Assembly: GCA_022510465.1 (NCBI GenBank)
Contig: JAFLTJ010000003.1
Coordinates: 1-64,000, forward strand
Direction: 5' to 3'
DNA length: 64,000 bases
DNA from: Muribaculaceae bacterium
Lineage (GTDB): Bacteria; Bacteroidota; Bacteroidia; Bacteroidales; Muribaculaceae
In this document: one piece after another, positions 26,891-37,140 of the stretch
How the letters are laid out: each line of letters starts with the position of its first letter
How positions within the stretch are numbered: the stretch's first letter is position 1
Position numbers and translations under genes: made by a program
Notes under the pieces: model-generated
What the model was told of the DNA's origin: nothing
The model's input: only the letters and a program-made list of their open reading frames with translations
Databases searched by the model: none

Positions 26891-27898
26891 CTACCACAAT
26901 GAAAGTTGTCGGTCGTCATCCAAATCTTTTGGTGCTCGGTCGCGAGACCCCGACGTTGATTCAGTCGATTGCTCTGATTCCGATTCAGCAACGAGCCACG
27001 ACGCGTCGGCAAACTCTGAACTGTTACCGGTATCTTTATCTGACTCCATTCCCTTTCTCTTTTTGCGACGACCGCGTTTCGACTCCGATTCAGCCTCGGC
27101 AACTGCACTCTTCATCTCCTCTATGCGTCGTGTCAGGTTTTCAATCTGACTATTGGCCATCGACAGTTGACTCTCCAACTTTTCACGCTCGGCAATATGC
27201 TCGGCCTCGGCGGTTTTCAAGCCATCCCGGGCCTGCGCGGCGCGCTTGTTCAGCGAATTAATCATTTCATCGCTCATTTTCACCTTGGTCTGGAGCGCCG
27301 TCAATGCATTTTTAAGTTCCACAATAGTTTCCTCCCGCGAAGTCAACTGTCGTTGCAAATCCTCAATCAGAGGGTCGGGGAGTTCTGAAATCGGAGCCTC
27401 GGTGTCACCGTTTCTCGTAAGATTGTTACGTTCTGTCAACTCATTGATTCGGTCGGTATAAACCCGTTGCTGACGCTGTGCCGTCAGTCGCGCCTGTTTC
27501 AGCTCCTCTTCAAGCTCTTCAATTCTGGCAGCCTGCGCTTTATATCGTTCGAGCTCTTCCAGCAGCTGGGCTCGCTCGCCGCGACGGTCATCCGGAAATC
27601 TGCCCGAAATGCGATTCAATTCCGAGCGAAATCGCGGCGACGACATGCTGTTGCGCACCAGCTCCACTAATATTTCAATCATTCGAGCCGAGCGGTCGGC
27701 CGGAACCGATTGTCGCGGTTCCTCCTCAACCGGTTGTGGTTGCGCCTCGTTGTCCGCCCGGGTTGTCGGTTCCGGTTCATGGAACGGAGGCGTAGGTATT
27801 CCTGCTTTCAAGGCATCTGCGGCAAGGGCTTCATAGTCCTCGTCATCATCGGTGACGCCAAATCCTAATGCTCGTCTGATTTTGTAAATTAGTGCCAT
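26891..27898 (-). CDS. Coiled-coil protein of unknown function
   Basis: 335 residues. A short conserved N terminus (MALIYKIRRALGFG) is followed by an acidic, proline-rich linker to about 60. A helical segment about 70-100 has MIEILVELVRNSMSSP, and a long coiled coil spans 105-270 (heptads rich in E, L, R, K). The tail (270-335) is basic-acidic and disordered (RGRRKKRKG). No membrane segment or signal peptide. It lies 24 bases after the REC-REC-ATP-grasp gene, so the two may act together; I do not recognise the family. Confidence 0.8.
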   Translation of the reverse strand: MALIYKIRRALGFGVTDDDEDYEALAADALKAGIPTPPFHEPEPTTRADNEAQPQPVEEEPRQSVPADRSARMIEILVELVRNSMSSPRFRSELNRISGRFPDDRRGERAQLLEELERYKAQAARIEELEEELKQARLTAQRQQRVYTDRINELTERNNLTRNGDTEAPISELPDPLIEDLQRQLTSREETIVELKNALTALQTKVKMSDEMINSLNKRAAQARDGLKTAEAEHIAEREKLESQLSMANSQIENLTRRIEEMKSAVAEAESESKRGRRKKRKGMESDKDTGNSSEFADASWLVAESESEQSTESTSGSRDRAPKDLDDDRQLSLW

Positions 27899-27922
27899 TG
27901 AAATCTATTGTTAATCTTATAC

Positions 27923-30900
27923 TTATGATTTTTGTTGACTATCTGTTGCCGGGGCAATTATGCCGGTCGACGTCAGTCCGTTTATCGCTATAACTAACGG
28001 TCTATCAACGCTTACCACCCTTACGTGGTCGGTTTCCATTCGCGTTTCCAACATCTCTATCGCGTTCATATCGATATATCCGCCCATCCCGTCTCCCGCC
28101 GATGGGTCTACCGTAAAGTATCCAACACCAAGCGACGTTAAGTTCTGGAAGAAATGAGTACCCTGCGACGGCTCTATTCTAAATCCTGGAAGAGTTGTTT
28201 CCACTATCAGTTTGGCAGCCGAAATATGGGGCCATTTTACGGGAATGCCAAGGGCGGTATCCGACGACCCCCACCTTCCGGGGCCTATCAGCACATACGG
28301 CGTCGACTCGTTAAGTAACTGCCTGTTGATTTTCTCTATCTCGCGAGCAATCAACGAGTTGACCGACGGTGTGAAAGTAGCGGGCTTGACATACACTATG
28401 GTTGACACTCCTTCAATATTGCCATGACCCAATGCGTTGATACTCTTTATAATAAGTTTGTCATACGGCAGGTCAAGCAACCGCGTGTCAACTATCTCGC
28501 GACGGTCAACAATGGGGCGAATCTGGAGCCAGTAGATATGCCCCTTATCATCCTCTTTGCGAGCGGCGTCGGGCGAAATCATCCCCGCAAACTCTATTTC
28601 AATGGGGCGGGCCATCGCTTTCTGCCCGGTGGTCAACATGAAGTCAACCGCCTCGGCAAGTGGAAACACGTTGTGTTTCAACACGTTGTTAAATGTAACG
28701 ACACGCCGACCTTCATCCGTTTCATAGTCAACCAACCTGTTATCTCTGAAATCGTAGGTCGACGTTATATATTTCAAAGCCCCTGTCTTTGCCGCATCCT
28801 GTACCGAAATACGGGCAATATTAAAACTGTCGTCAACATTAAACGGCTTGGCATCCTCTCCGGCCAAAGCCTTTATATCGAGGGCGCACAGCCGCGTCTG
28901 AGTGTCACGGAGCGCCAATTGAAGCTCAGAGGTTTGCAACACATGATTGGGATGACGCGGCGAAAATCTCAGCGACAATCCTCCATCAACAATATATTTA
29001 CCCAGGCCGGCCGCAACTTCGGTCACTCCGTCGGTAGGCTGCTCATTTCCAAGCGGATAATAGTTAAGCGAACGCCCAACACCCGAGAACGACGGATAAT
29101 AGTAACCCTCATATTCCCGACCAACTACCTCCTGGATGATTATAGCCATCTTCTCCTGGTCGATTACGTTGGAGGTCGCTGTCATATATGCCTTTGAATC
29201 AGCAAAAAACACCGACGCATAGACACTTTTTATAGCCTGCGAAAGCAGTTGGAGCATCTTGTCGGGGTCATCGACATGGGGAATCATATAGGTTGAATAC
29301 ACCCCGGCAAAAGGCTGATAGTGAGAATCTTCAAGCAAACTTGACGAACGCACGGCCAGCGGTTTATCCACCACCTTAAACAGCGCCAGGAGGTCGTCAA
29401 CAAGGTCATCGGGCAACTTTGCCTTCAGGAATGTATCAAGAATCTCTGCGTCAGGAACATCAGAGAGCGCAATGGGGTATAGGTCGCCATCGGCCATAAA
29501 ACGGTCAAATATATCAGTACACAATACAACCGTGCGCGGTATTGATATAGTGATACCGTGGAAGTTATCACAAACCGGATTCTTCTTGATGATTGTATCG
29601 ATAAAAGCCAGGCCGCGCCCTTTGCCGCCAAGCGAACCCTCTCCGATACGGGCAAAATTGCTGTAACGGTCAAAGCGGTCCTGCTTATAGACGGCCACCA
29701 CCCCGCGGTTTTTCATCTTGCGATATTTGACTATCATGTCAAAAAACAACCGCCGCGCCGACGGTGCATCGGCTATCGACACAAATCGGTGTTTACGGAT
29801 TACATCGGCCAGCGGAAACATGGCTCGCGAATAGAGCCAGCGCGATATATCATTGGTCGACGCATGATGAAACAGCGCCTCGTCGGGAATATCGGCCAGC
29901 TTGTTCTGAAGGTCTTTCAGATTCTTGAGCCTCATTATCTCCCGGCCGGTCGACGGGTCTATAATCACAAAGTCGCCAAAGCCGAAATGCTTGCTGATTG
30001 CCTCGCCGAGGTCAACCGGCAGTTTCTTGGAATTTTTATCCAAAAACGCGCAGCCAAGCTCCACGGCCCGCGCCTTATTTTCCGGTTCCGAAGACTCAAA
30101 TATGATTGGCAAAAACGGGTCGCGATGACGCAAATACTCGGCCAGCTGAAATCCGGCCTTCGGGTCCTTGACACCGCCGCGAGAGAACGACACATCCGAG
30201 ATTACCCCCAATATGTTGTTCCCGTAACGGTCATAGAGCCTCACGGCCTCCTCATAGTCACGGGCAAGCATCACCTTTGGGCGACCGCGCATTCTCAACA
30301 TCTGCTCGTGCTCATTAAGAGCCTCGGTTGAAAACGCCATCGACTGTTGAAGCAGATACTTGTATATGTGGGGCAGCACGCTCGAGTAGAATCTAACCGA
30401 GTCTTCCACCACCATTATCATCTGAACGCCAACCTCCTCTATATCGCCCGGCGCATTTTGCAAATCCTCCAGCAGCTTAATTATAGCAAGCAACAGCTCT
30501 ACATTCCCAAGCCACGAAAAAACATAATCGATACCCGACAGGTCTTGCTCGGCAAGGCGCGCCGATACCTTCTTGGAAAATGGCGTCAGCAGCACCACCG
30601 GTAACGCCGGCCGCAAGCTTTTAATTCGGCGCGCATCCTCCAGCGTCTCCGCGATATCGCTTCCCGGCATAGTTATCACCAAGTCAAAATGCATATCGTT
30701 CAGCGCCCCTACCGCTTCATCAATATTCGAAGCTCGCGTAACTCGTGGCGGAGAACTCAGATTCAGCGACGTATACTCAAAATATAGCTGCTCCTCCACG
30801 CGCCCGTCTTCCTCCATCATAAAGGCATCGTAGGGCGACGCTATCAGCAGAACGTTAAAAATACGTTTCTGCATCAAGTCCTGGAACGCAGTATCTTTCA

Positions 30901-30931
30901 GATAAAGCCTGCTCAGTGCATCTTCATTCAT
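27923..30931 (-). CDS. Two-receiver plus PEP/pyruvate-dikinase-type ATP-grasp protein
   Basis: 1002 residues. The first receiver-like domain (about 24-155) is degenerate: M88 replaces the phospho-acceptor. The second (about 170-305) looks intact: E176/D177 acidic pair, D246 in VISDVSF, S280/S281 and K299. From about 425 (FARIGEGSLGGKGRGLAFID) comes the N-terminal ATP-binding domain of pyruvate phosphate dikinase/PEP synthase, including LAVRSSSLLEDSHYQPFAGVY. The swivelling phosphohistidine and PEP-binding domains are absent; the end (870-1002) is unique, with VLIGPGRWGSSD. A phosphotransfer role under receiver control is inference. Confidence 0.88.
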   Translation of the reverse strand: MNEDALSRLYLKDTAFQDLMQKRIFNVLLIASPYDAFMMEEDGRVEEQLYFEYTSLNLSSPPRVTRASNIDEAVGALNDMHFDLVITMPGSDIAETLEDARRIKSLRPALPVVLLTPFSKKVSARLAEQDLSGIDYVFSWLGNVELLLAIIKLLEDLQNAPGDIEEVGVQMIMVVEDSVRFYSSVLPHIYKYLLQQSMAFSTEALNEHEQMLRMRGRPKVMLARDYEEAVRLYDRYGNNILGVISDVSFSRGGVKDPKAGFQLAEYLRHRDPFLPIIFESSEPENKARAVELGCAFLDKNSKKLPVDLGEAISKHFGFGDFVIIDPSTGREIMRLKNLKDLQNKLADIPDEALFHHASTNDISRWLYSRAMFPLADVIRKHRFVSIADAPSARRLFFDMIVKYRKMKNRGVVAVYKQDRFDRYSNFARIGEGSLGGKGRGLAFIDTIIKKNPVCDNFHGITISIPRTVVLCTDIFDRFMADGDLYPIALSDVPDAEILDTFLKAKLPDDLVDDLLALFKVVDKPLAVRSSSLLEDSHYQPFAGVYSTYMIPHVDDPDKMLQLLSQAIKSVYASVFFADSKAYMTATSNVIDQEKMAIIIQEVVGREYEGYYYPSFSGVGRSLNYYPLGNEQPTDGVTEVAAGLGKYIVDGGLSLRFSPRHPNHVLQTSELQLALRDTQTRLCALDIKALAGEDAKPFNVDDSFNIARISVQDAAKTGALKYITSTYDFRDNRLVDYETDEGRRVVTFNNVLKHNVFPLAEAVDFMLTTGQKAMARPIEIEFAGMISPDAARKEDDKGHIYWLQIRPIVDRREIVDTRLLDLPYDKLIIKSINALGHGNIEGVSTIVYVKPATFTPSVNSLIAREIEKINRQLLNESTPYVLIGPGRWGSSDTALGIPVKWPHISAAKLIVETTLPGFRIEPSQGTHFFQNLTSLGVGYFTVDPSAGDGMGGYIDMNAIEMLETRMETDHVRVVSVDRPLVIAINGLTSTGIIAPATDSQQKS

Positions 30932-30954
30932 ATTGGAGGAGCTTTTTTTGCCGG

Positions 30955-32550
30955 TTACTTAAAAATGATTACATACTTGTCAAGCAGAGCCTTAAAACGC
31001 GGGTCATCGCGCAGGGGCGCCACATTTATACGCGCCTCGTTGGCCACCATCCAGTTGTGATAATTGGCATAACCCTTATCCAGCGCAGCCTCCACATGGC
31101 GCAAAGCCACATCTTTCATCCCTTTTTGGGCATAAAAGCACGCTGCATAGTAGCTTATCATCCCATCGCTGTTATCGGCCGTGTTCAGTATCGTGTTCAT
31201 CCACTGCTCCGCTTCATTATCCTTCCCGATGAAAGCCAACGCAAAACCCTTGTAAGAGCGCACCTGGTCGATGTCAAAATTCATCTCTATAACCTCCTCG
31301 TAACACCGGCGGGCAATGTCGGGTTGCGAGCGATAGTCAGTTAGAATCCAACCCCTTAACATCTGTAAATATGGGTCAGCCGAATCGGTCATAATCGCTT
31401 CACTCAGCAATACCGACGCCTGCTGATACTCCTCGCCGGCAACAAGCGCCAGTGCCTTTGCCTCCAATGCCGCCTTGTTGTCGGGCGATTTGGATAGCGC
31501 ATTTTCGGCCTGCTCCACCGCGCCGCGGGCATCCCCGGTCGCACGCAGTATGTTGCTTTTTAGCACGTAATACTCTGCCCTGTCGGGGTTTGCGCTAATC
31601 GCATAATCCACGTTAAACAACGCCGTCTCATATTTCCCCAGCGCATAATAACATTCGGCAAGCGAGGCGTTCAGACCCTCGTAGGCATACATTTTCTCGT
31701 TTATCAGCTTGTCATAGTCGTCAATAGCCGCGCTATACTTGAAATGCCCCTGGGCTATCATCGCCCTGATATAATAGAACATCCCCTGCCGCGGCGCCCG
31801 GCGTATAGCCTCGGTCAGGCAGCTCATGACGGTCGAATAATTCCCGTTGCTAAGGCTGAACAGCTCCTGGAGAGCGCGCGGAGTATTTTCCGAGTCGGTA
31901 GATATGGCCATGATATAATCGTCGGCGGCACCTTGATAATTGGCCGCAAGACGTCTCACCTCAGCCCGTCGCATATAAACATCGCTCACCGCCGGCGACA
32001 GCTCAACTGCCCGGTCGGCATAGTCGCCGGCCACCCCGAGATTATTCTGCTTCACGGCTATCTTCGCCAGCCCGAACATCGCTTTCTGATTGCGCGGATT
32101 TCGGCGCAGGAGAGTCGCATAGTCGGCCTGCGACCGTTGATACTCCCCGAGGTTGTAAAGCGCGTTAGCGCGCAAATAAACGGCAACAAGGTTATCCGGT
32201 GAAAGCGTCAGCGCCTCGTCGAGGTCTGCAACCGCGTCGCTATATCTGTTTGACATCGCATAGACATTCGCCCTGAGCATCAATGCCCGCAGGCGCGTAT
32301 CCTTATCCGACGTCGGAATATAGCGCAACGCATTGTTGACATCATCCAGCGCCTGCTTGTACATGTCATGGTTGTAATACTCGTTTCCCCGGCGCAACAG
32401 CGTTTCATAATCGCGCGGATTTTCATCTATAACCTCGTCATAGACCCGCATCATCGCGCGGGTGATAGGCGACTCTATCGACTGTGACATCGCCGGGAGG
32501 ATTGTCATCATCAATAGATAACCGATAATTAGTATTTGTCTGTAATTCAT
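30955..32550 (-). CDS. Tetratricopeptide repeat protein, exported
   Basis: About 531 residues with a signal peptide (MNYRQILIIGYLLMMTILPAMS). At least ten TPR-like helix pairs cover about 30-520, with typical phrases such as LLRRGNEYYNHDMYKQAL and AVADLDEALTLSPDN. The start could be 32550, 32553 or 32568; the earliest directly abuts the kdsA stop. Likely a periplasmic scaffold; partner unknown. Confidence 0.9.
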   Translation of the reverse strand: MNYRQILIIGYLLMMTILPAMSQSIESPITRAMMRVYDEVIDENPRDYETLLRRGNEYYNHDMYKQALDDVNNALRYIPTSDKDTRLRALMLRANVYAMSNRYSDAVADLDEALTLSPDNLVAVYLRANALYNLGEYQRSQADYATLLRRNPRNQKAMFGLAKIAVKQNNLGVAGDYADRAVELSPAVSDVYMRRAEVRRLAANYQGAADDYIMAISTDSENTPRALQELFSLSNGNYSTVMSCLTEAIRRAPRQGMFYYIRAMIAQGHFKYSAAIDDYDKLINEKMYAYEGLNASLAECYYALGKYETALFNVDYAISANPDRAEYYVLKSNILRATGDARGAVEQAENALSKSPDNKAALEAKALALVAGEEYQQASVLLSEAIMTDSADPYLQMLRGWILTDYRSQPDIARRCYEEVIEMNFDIDQVRSYKGFALAFIGKDNEAEQWMNTILNTADNSDGMISYYAACFYAQKGMKDVALRHVEAALDKGYANYHNWMVANEARINVAPLRDDPRFKALLDKYVIIFK

Positions 32551-32568
32551 CATATTCTGTGGCAACAA

Positions 32569-33390
32569 TCAGAGTGTATTTATTTGGTTCACGGTTTCTC
32601 GGAGCGCAGCAAGCCGCGTCAGCAACCGCTCTATTTGTTCTAATGGAAGCATATTGGCCCCGTCGCTCTTGGCCTTGGCCGGACATGGATGTGTTTCCAC
32701 AAACAGACCGTCGACACCGGCCGCAATTCCGGCTTTGGCAATCGTTTCTATCAGCTCGGGGCGCCCGCCGGTGACCCCGGCTGCCTGGTTGGGCTGTTGC
32801 AGCGAATGGGTCGCATCCAGAATGACGGGACACCCCATTTTCTGCATTTCGGGAATACCGCGATAGTCAACTATCAAATCCTGATAGCCGAAACTGGTGC
32901 CGCGCTCGGTTACAGCCACATTCCCGTTCCCGCAGTCTCTCACCTTCTGAACCGCATACCTCATCGCCTCAGGCGACAGAAATTGCCCCTTCTTGATATT
33001 CACGGCCTTGCCCGTTTGGGCAGCGGCTACAAGCAAGTCGGTCTGACGGCACAGAAACGCCGGAATCTGAAGAATGTCAACCACCTCCGCGGCCATTCGT
33101 GCCTCCTCCGGAGCGTGAATGTCGGTTACAACAGGTACACCCACGCGCGCTCTCACTTTGCGCAAGATTTCAAGCGCCTTCTCGTCGCCTATTCCGGTAA
33201 ACGAGTCGATGCGCGAGCGGTTTGCCTTGCGATACGACCCTTTGAACACATACGGGATATTAAGGCGCGACGCTATCTCGGCGATATGCGACGCTATCAT
33301 CAGCGCCATCTCCTCCCCCTCGATTACACAGGGGCCGGCAAGAAGAAAAAACTGCGGCGACGACTTTATATCTTGAAAATTGAACTTCAT
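32569..33390 (-). CDS. kdsA: 3-deoxy-8-phosphooctulonate synthase (KDO-8-P synthase)
   Basis: 273 residues. It condenses arabinose 5-phosphate with PEP for lipopolysaccharide KDO. Diagnostic segments are FLLAGPCVIEGEEMAL, KGSYRKANRSRIDSFTG, the DATHSLQQPN metal site and FVETHPCPAKAKSDGANMLPL (split in the sequence). Its ATG overlaps the rsmE stop by four bases. Confidence 0.97.
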   Translation of the reverse strand: MKFNFQDIKSSPQFFLLAGPCVIEGEEMALMIASHIAEIASRLNIPYVFKGSYRKANRSRIDSFTGIGDEKALEILRKVRARVGVPVVTDIHAPEEARMAAEVVDILQIPAFLCRQTDLLVAAAQTGKAVNIKKGQFLSPEAMRYAVQKVRDCGNGNVAVTERGTSFGYQDLIVDYRGIPEMQKMGCPVILDATHSLQQPNQAAGVTGGRPELIETIAKAGIAAGVDGLFVETHPCPAKAKSDGANMLPLEQIERLLTRLAALRETVNQINTL

Positions 33391-34112
33391 ATCTCGCTAT
33401 CTCTCATTTGATTGATTATATGAATAGTATCGGCCGACACCATCGCGGCTGTCTCGGTGCGGAGCCGGTTGTCACCCAAAGTCACCGGAACACACCCAGC
33501 CCCTATCGACCGCTCAACCTCCTCGGCCGTAAAATCTCCCTCCGGACCTATCAGTATCAGCACATCGCGACCGGCTGCATATTCCCGTGCCAGCACTTTC
33601 CGCTCCACGTTGCGGTCACAGTAAGCTATAAAGCGCTGCGCCGACGCCATTCTGACATCACACAAAATCTCGGCAATCGGCGTCATCGGCATTATTTCGG
33701 GCAGAACGGCTTTCAGCGACTGTTTCATCGCCGACACCGCTATTTTTTCCAACCGCTCCCGCTTGATTTCCCGTCGCTCGCTATGACTGCACAACATCGG
33801 GATAAACCGGTTCACCCCTATCTCGGTCAGCTTCTCCACGAGCCACTCCATCCGGTCCATATTCTTTGTGGGGGCAACCGCAACCGTAATCTCGTTTTTC
33901 CACGGCAACTCCACCCGCTCCCGCTCCACAATCTCAACCACAGCACGCTTGGAATGCGGCTCCACAAGACGGCATTTGAATCTGTTTCCGCGCCCGTCTA
34001 TAACCTCTATCATATCACCCGCCTTCATTCTCAGAACGCGAACACAGTGCCCCGAGTCGCTTTCGGGCAACACGTGACAGGTCTCTATTTCGGGAGCATA
34101 AAACTGTATCAT
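33387..34112 (-). CDS. rsmE: 16S rRNA (uracil1498-N3)-methyltransferase
   Basis: 241 residues. The N-terminal PUA-like domain (1-75) includes HCVRVLRMKAGDMIEVIDG. The SPOUT domain has VAPTKNMDRMEWLVEKLTEIG and the trefoil-knot AdoMet site LILIGPEGDFTAEEVE with VTLGDNRLRTETAA. Lies between the nucleoside transporter and kdsA with very short gaps. Confidence 0.96.
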   Translation of the reverse strand: MIQFYAPEIETCHVLPESDSGHCVRVLRMKAGDMIEVIDGRGNRFKCRLVEPHSKRAVVEIVERERVELPWKNEITVAVAPTKNMDRMEWLVEKLTEIGVNRFIPMLCSHSERREIKRERLEKIAVSAMKQSLKAVLPEIMPMTPIAEILCDVRMASAQRFIAYCDRNVERKVLAREYAAGRDVLILIGPEGDFTAEEVERSIGAGCVPVTLGDNRLRTETAAMVSADTIHIINQMRDSEI

Positions 34113-34123
34113 AGCCGGGCGGT

Positions 34124-35401
34124 TCAGGCGGTTTTATTTTGCGGTTTATCTTTGAATATTAAGAAGAACAGAACGGCAACCACCAGCGCATACCCGGCAA
34201 AGATATACCAGCACGTGCGCCAGCCCTCCAATTGAATCTCGGGCGACGACGCCGGATTGACATAATGGTTCACCACAGCCATTGCCGCAAGTGTACCGAC
34301 CGTGGCGCCCAGGCCGTTGGTCATTATCATAAACAACCCCTGCGCGCTCGAGCGTATCGAGTCATCGGTCTCGCGGTCAACATAAAGGCTGCCGCTGACG
34401 TTGAAAAAGTCAAACGCTATCCCGTAAACGATACACGACAACACAAACATCCACACACCCCCGGCCGGGTCGCCCGCTCCAAAAAAGCCAAAGCGGAACA
34501 CCCACGCTATCATCGACATCAGCATAACTCCCTTTATTCCGAATCGCTTTAGGCAGAACGGTATCAAGAGTATGCAGAACGTCTCCGAAAGCTGCGACAG
34601 CGAAATCAGCGCATTGGCATTCTGCGCCGCCCACGCTTCGGCGTATGCCTCGATATCGGCAAATCCGGTTATATAGGGATTGGCATAGCCGTTCGTTATC
34701 TGAAGCGACACACCAAGCAACATACTGAATATAAAGAAGATAGCCATCCGCGGCTGCCCAAACAGCTTAAATGCCCTGAGCCCGAGCGTGTCTATCAGGC
34801 TCTTGCTCTCGGCCTCATTCGTGGGACACTTAGGCATTGTCAGAGCATAAAATACCATTATCAGCGAGAATGCCGCGCTCGTAAACAGCTGCATATAACT
34901 CGTTTGAAACTCAGCACCCTTGGGCCCGGCAAAGTTGACAAACAACATCGCGCAGATAAACCCTACCGTTCCCCATATTCTGATAGGCGGAAAATCTTTC
35001 ACCGTGTCAAGCCCCGCCCTCGTTAACGCATTATAGGCCACCGAGTTATTCAGTCCTATGGTGGGCATGAAAAACGCTACCGAGAGCGTGTACAGCGTCA
35101 ACAGCGGAGTCAGCTCTATCGCTTCGGCCCCCATGCAGTAAAATCCCGCAGCGGCCATAAACCCTCCGGCCAGTAAGTGACACGTACTCAGCAGCTTCTG
35201 TGCCTGAACCCATCGGTCGGCTATTATACCTATCACCGACGGCATAAAAAGCGAAACAATCCCCTGGATGGCATAAAACCACCCTATATCCTCTTGCAAG
35301 CCGTTGCGGGCCAAGAAATTGCCAAGCGAGGTCAGATAGCTGCCCCACACCGCAAATTCCAAAAAATTCAGCAACGACAATTTAATTTTAATATTTTTCA
35401 T
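34124..35401 (-). CDS. nupG: MFS nucleoside:H+ symporter (NupG family)
   Basis: 425 residues with 12 membrane segments. The N terminus LSLLNFLEFAVWGSYLTSLGNFL and IGIIADRWVQAQKLL belong to the NupG/XapB type, and GTVGFICAMLFVNF is typical. Imports nucleosides across the inner membrane; together with cdd in the window this fits pyrimidine salvage, although the genes are far apart. The symbol is by family only. Confidence 0.9.
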   Translation of the reverse strand: MKNIKIKLSLLNFLEFAVWGSYLTSLGNFLARNGLQEDIGWFYAIQGIVSLFMPSVIGIIADRWVQAQKLLSTCHLLAGGFMAAAGFYCMGAEAIELTPLLTLYTLSVAFFMPTIGLNNSVAYNALTRAGLDTVKDFPPIRIWGTVGFICAMLFVNFAGPKGAEFQTSYMQLFTSAAFSLIMVFYALTMPKCPTNEAESKSLIDTLGLRAFKLFGQPRMAIFFIFSMLLGVSLQITNGYANPYITGFADIEAYAEAWAAQNANALISLSQLSETFCILLIPFCLKRFGIKGVMLMSMIAWVFRFGFFGAGDPAGGVWMFVLSCIVYGIAFDFFNVSGSLYVDRETDDSIRSSAQGLFMIMTNGLGATVGTLAAMAVVNHYVNPASSPEIQLEGWRTCWYIFAGYALVVAVLFFLIFKDKPQNKTA

Positions 35402-35413
35402 AACAACCTGTGT

Positions 35414-36046
35414 TTATAGTGTTTTATCGGTATTATTTTCTTTGGCTCCACGCTTGCGTTTGAGTATTTCGTTCACCCTGGCAGCCTCCTCATACTCCTC
35501 GGTCTCTATCAGCTTTGCAAGCGTTCGTTCAAGCTCCTCTATTGCATAATTCTCTATCCGGGGCTCTCTTACGGCCGCCTCCTCCGCGTCAGTCTCCTCG
35601 CCGTCATCATCCCCGGCCTCATCCTCGACAACCTCCATCGTAAATCCCGTTGTCTCAAGTATTTCCAGAGTCGTATAGATAGGCGACCCCGTGCGCATCG
35701 CTATCGCTATCGCATCGCTCGTGCGCGAATCCAGCACAACCGTTCGCTCCTCATCCTTGAATGTCAGTTCCGACGAGAATATACCATCCTCATACCGGTA
35801 TATAAAGACCTCCTGCAGCTTAATCCCAAACGCATGAACCATCGAGCTGAACAAATCGTGGGTCATCGGCCGGGGCGGATTGATTCCCTCCATCCTCAAC
35901 GCTATCGACTGCGCCTCTGCCGCCCCTATCACTATCGGGATATGATACGGACCGTTAACCTGCCCCAATATCAGCGCGTATGCTCCGCTCTGAATATGAC
36001 TGTAACTGAGTCCTACCACACGCAATCTGACGCGATTTTCTTTCAT
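35414..36046 (-). CDS. Bifunctional nuclease (DUF151) protein with UVR motif
   Basis: 210 residues. The DUF151 domain (about 5-135) contains LPIVIGAAEAQSIAL-like and LDSRTSDAIAIAMRTGSPIY segments. The acidic linker (140-170) leads to a UvrB/UvrC-type motif (about 172-202, LAKLIETEEYEEAARVNEIL). This domain pair recurs across Bacteroidota. The ATG overlaps the mnmA stop by four bases. Confidence 0.93.
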   Translation of the reverse strand: MKENRVRLRVVGLSYSHIQSGAYALILGQVNGPYHIPIVIGAAEAQSIALRMEGINPPRPMTHDLFSSMVHAFGIKLQEVFIYRYEDGIFSSELTFKDEERTVVLDSRTSDAIAIAMRTGSPIYTTLEILETTGFTMEVVEDEAGDDDGEETDAEEAAVREPRIENYAIEELERTLAKLIETEEYEEAARVNEILKRKRGAKENNTDKTL

Positions 36047-37125
36047 AACATTACATTTTTACCCGTAATTATTCCGCTGCCAAGACACAGCGCACGCTCT
36101 CGGTCATAGATTACGGCAAACTGCCCCGGTGCTATCCCTTGCACCCGCTCCTCGCTCCTTATCACATACTCCCCGTCGTCAACCCTGCTCAGCGTCGCCG
36201 GCAGGAATTCGGGCGTATGACGGTTCTTGAACGTAATAGCCACCCCGTCACAGTCCGCGCCCCACGGGTCGCGCGTTATCCAGTGCATTTCGTTCAGATG
36301 CAGCGTTTTGCCATACTGCATCTCCGTCTCCCGGCCCCGGGATACATAGATAACATTGTCATGAACATTCTTCTTGACAACATACCACGGCCCCCCGCTG
36401 AGGCCCAGCCCCTTGCGTTGACCTATCGTGTGAAACCAGTAGCCGTTATGCTCCCCAAGCTTGCGACCCGTCTCTATCTCAACTATCGGCCCGCGCCTCG
36501 TGCCAAGATGACGCCTGATAAAATCATTGTAATTTATCTTACCCAGGAAGCAAATACCCTGGCTATCCTTGCGATACGCATTAGGCATTCCCGTTTCTAT
36601 CGCTATCTCCCTCACCCGAGCTTTCGGAATATCACCTATCGGAAACAGCAGGTGCGACAGCTGCTCATACTTGATTCTCGCCAAAAAATCGGTCTGGTCC
36701 TTAACCCGGTCAACCGTCGTGCCAAGGTAAACCAACCCGTCGGCACCGTTCACTATACGGGCATAGTGACCCGTAGCCGTTTTGTCAAACTCGTGACCCC
36801 ACCGCTCCTCAAAATAGCCAAACTTGATTACACGGTTACACATAATATCCGGATTGGGCGTCAGCCCCGCCTTGACCGTGCGCAGAGCATACTCCATCAC
36901 GTTATCCCAATACTCCTGATGCAACGTAACCACATCAAGCGGCAGATTGAACTTCGAGGCAATAAACCGGCACATTTCAATATCCTCCTCCGCCGAGCAG
37001 TCACCCTCGTCGGTATCCAGCCCTATCCTGATATAGAACAGATGAAGGTCATGGCCCTCCTCCAGCAACCGGTAAACGGCCACCGCACTGTCCACTCCTC
37101 CCGATATTAAAACCGCAATCCTCAT
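36043..37125 (-). CDS. mnmA: tRNA-specific 2-thiouridylase
   Basis: 360 residues. It makes 2-thiouridine at the wobble position of Lys, Glu and Gln tRNAs. The PP-loop SGGVDSAVAVYRLLEEG is at the N terminus. The catalytic cysteines are C103 region in PDIMCNRVIKF and in SQGICFLGKINY. The central and beta-barrel domains (HTIGQRKGLGLSGGPWYV) are complete. Confidence 0.97.
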   Translation of the reverse strand: MRIAVLISGGVDSAVAVYRLLEEGHDLHLFYIRIGLDTDEGDCSAEEDIEMCRFIASKFNLPLDVVTLHQEYWDNVMEYALRTVKAGLTPNPDIMCNRVIKFGYFEERWGHEFDKTATGHYARIVNGADGLVYLGTTVDRVKDQTDFLARIKYEQLSHLLFPIGDIPKARVREIAIETGMPNAYRKDSQGICFLGKINYNDFIRRHLGTRRGPIVEIETGRKLGEHNGYWFHTIGQRKGLGLSGGPWYVVKKNVHDNVIYVSRGRETEMQYGKTLHLNEMHWITRDPWGADCDGVAITFKNRHTPEFLPATLSRVDDGEYVIRSEERVQGIAPGQFAVIYDRERALCLGSGIITGKNVML

Positions 37126-37140
37126 GCCTCTACTCCCGTT

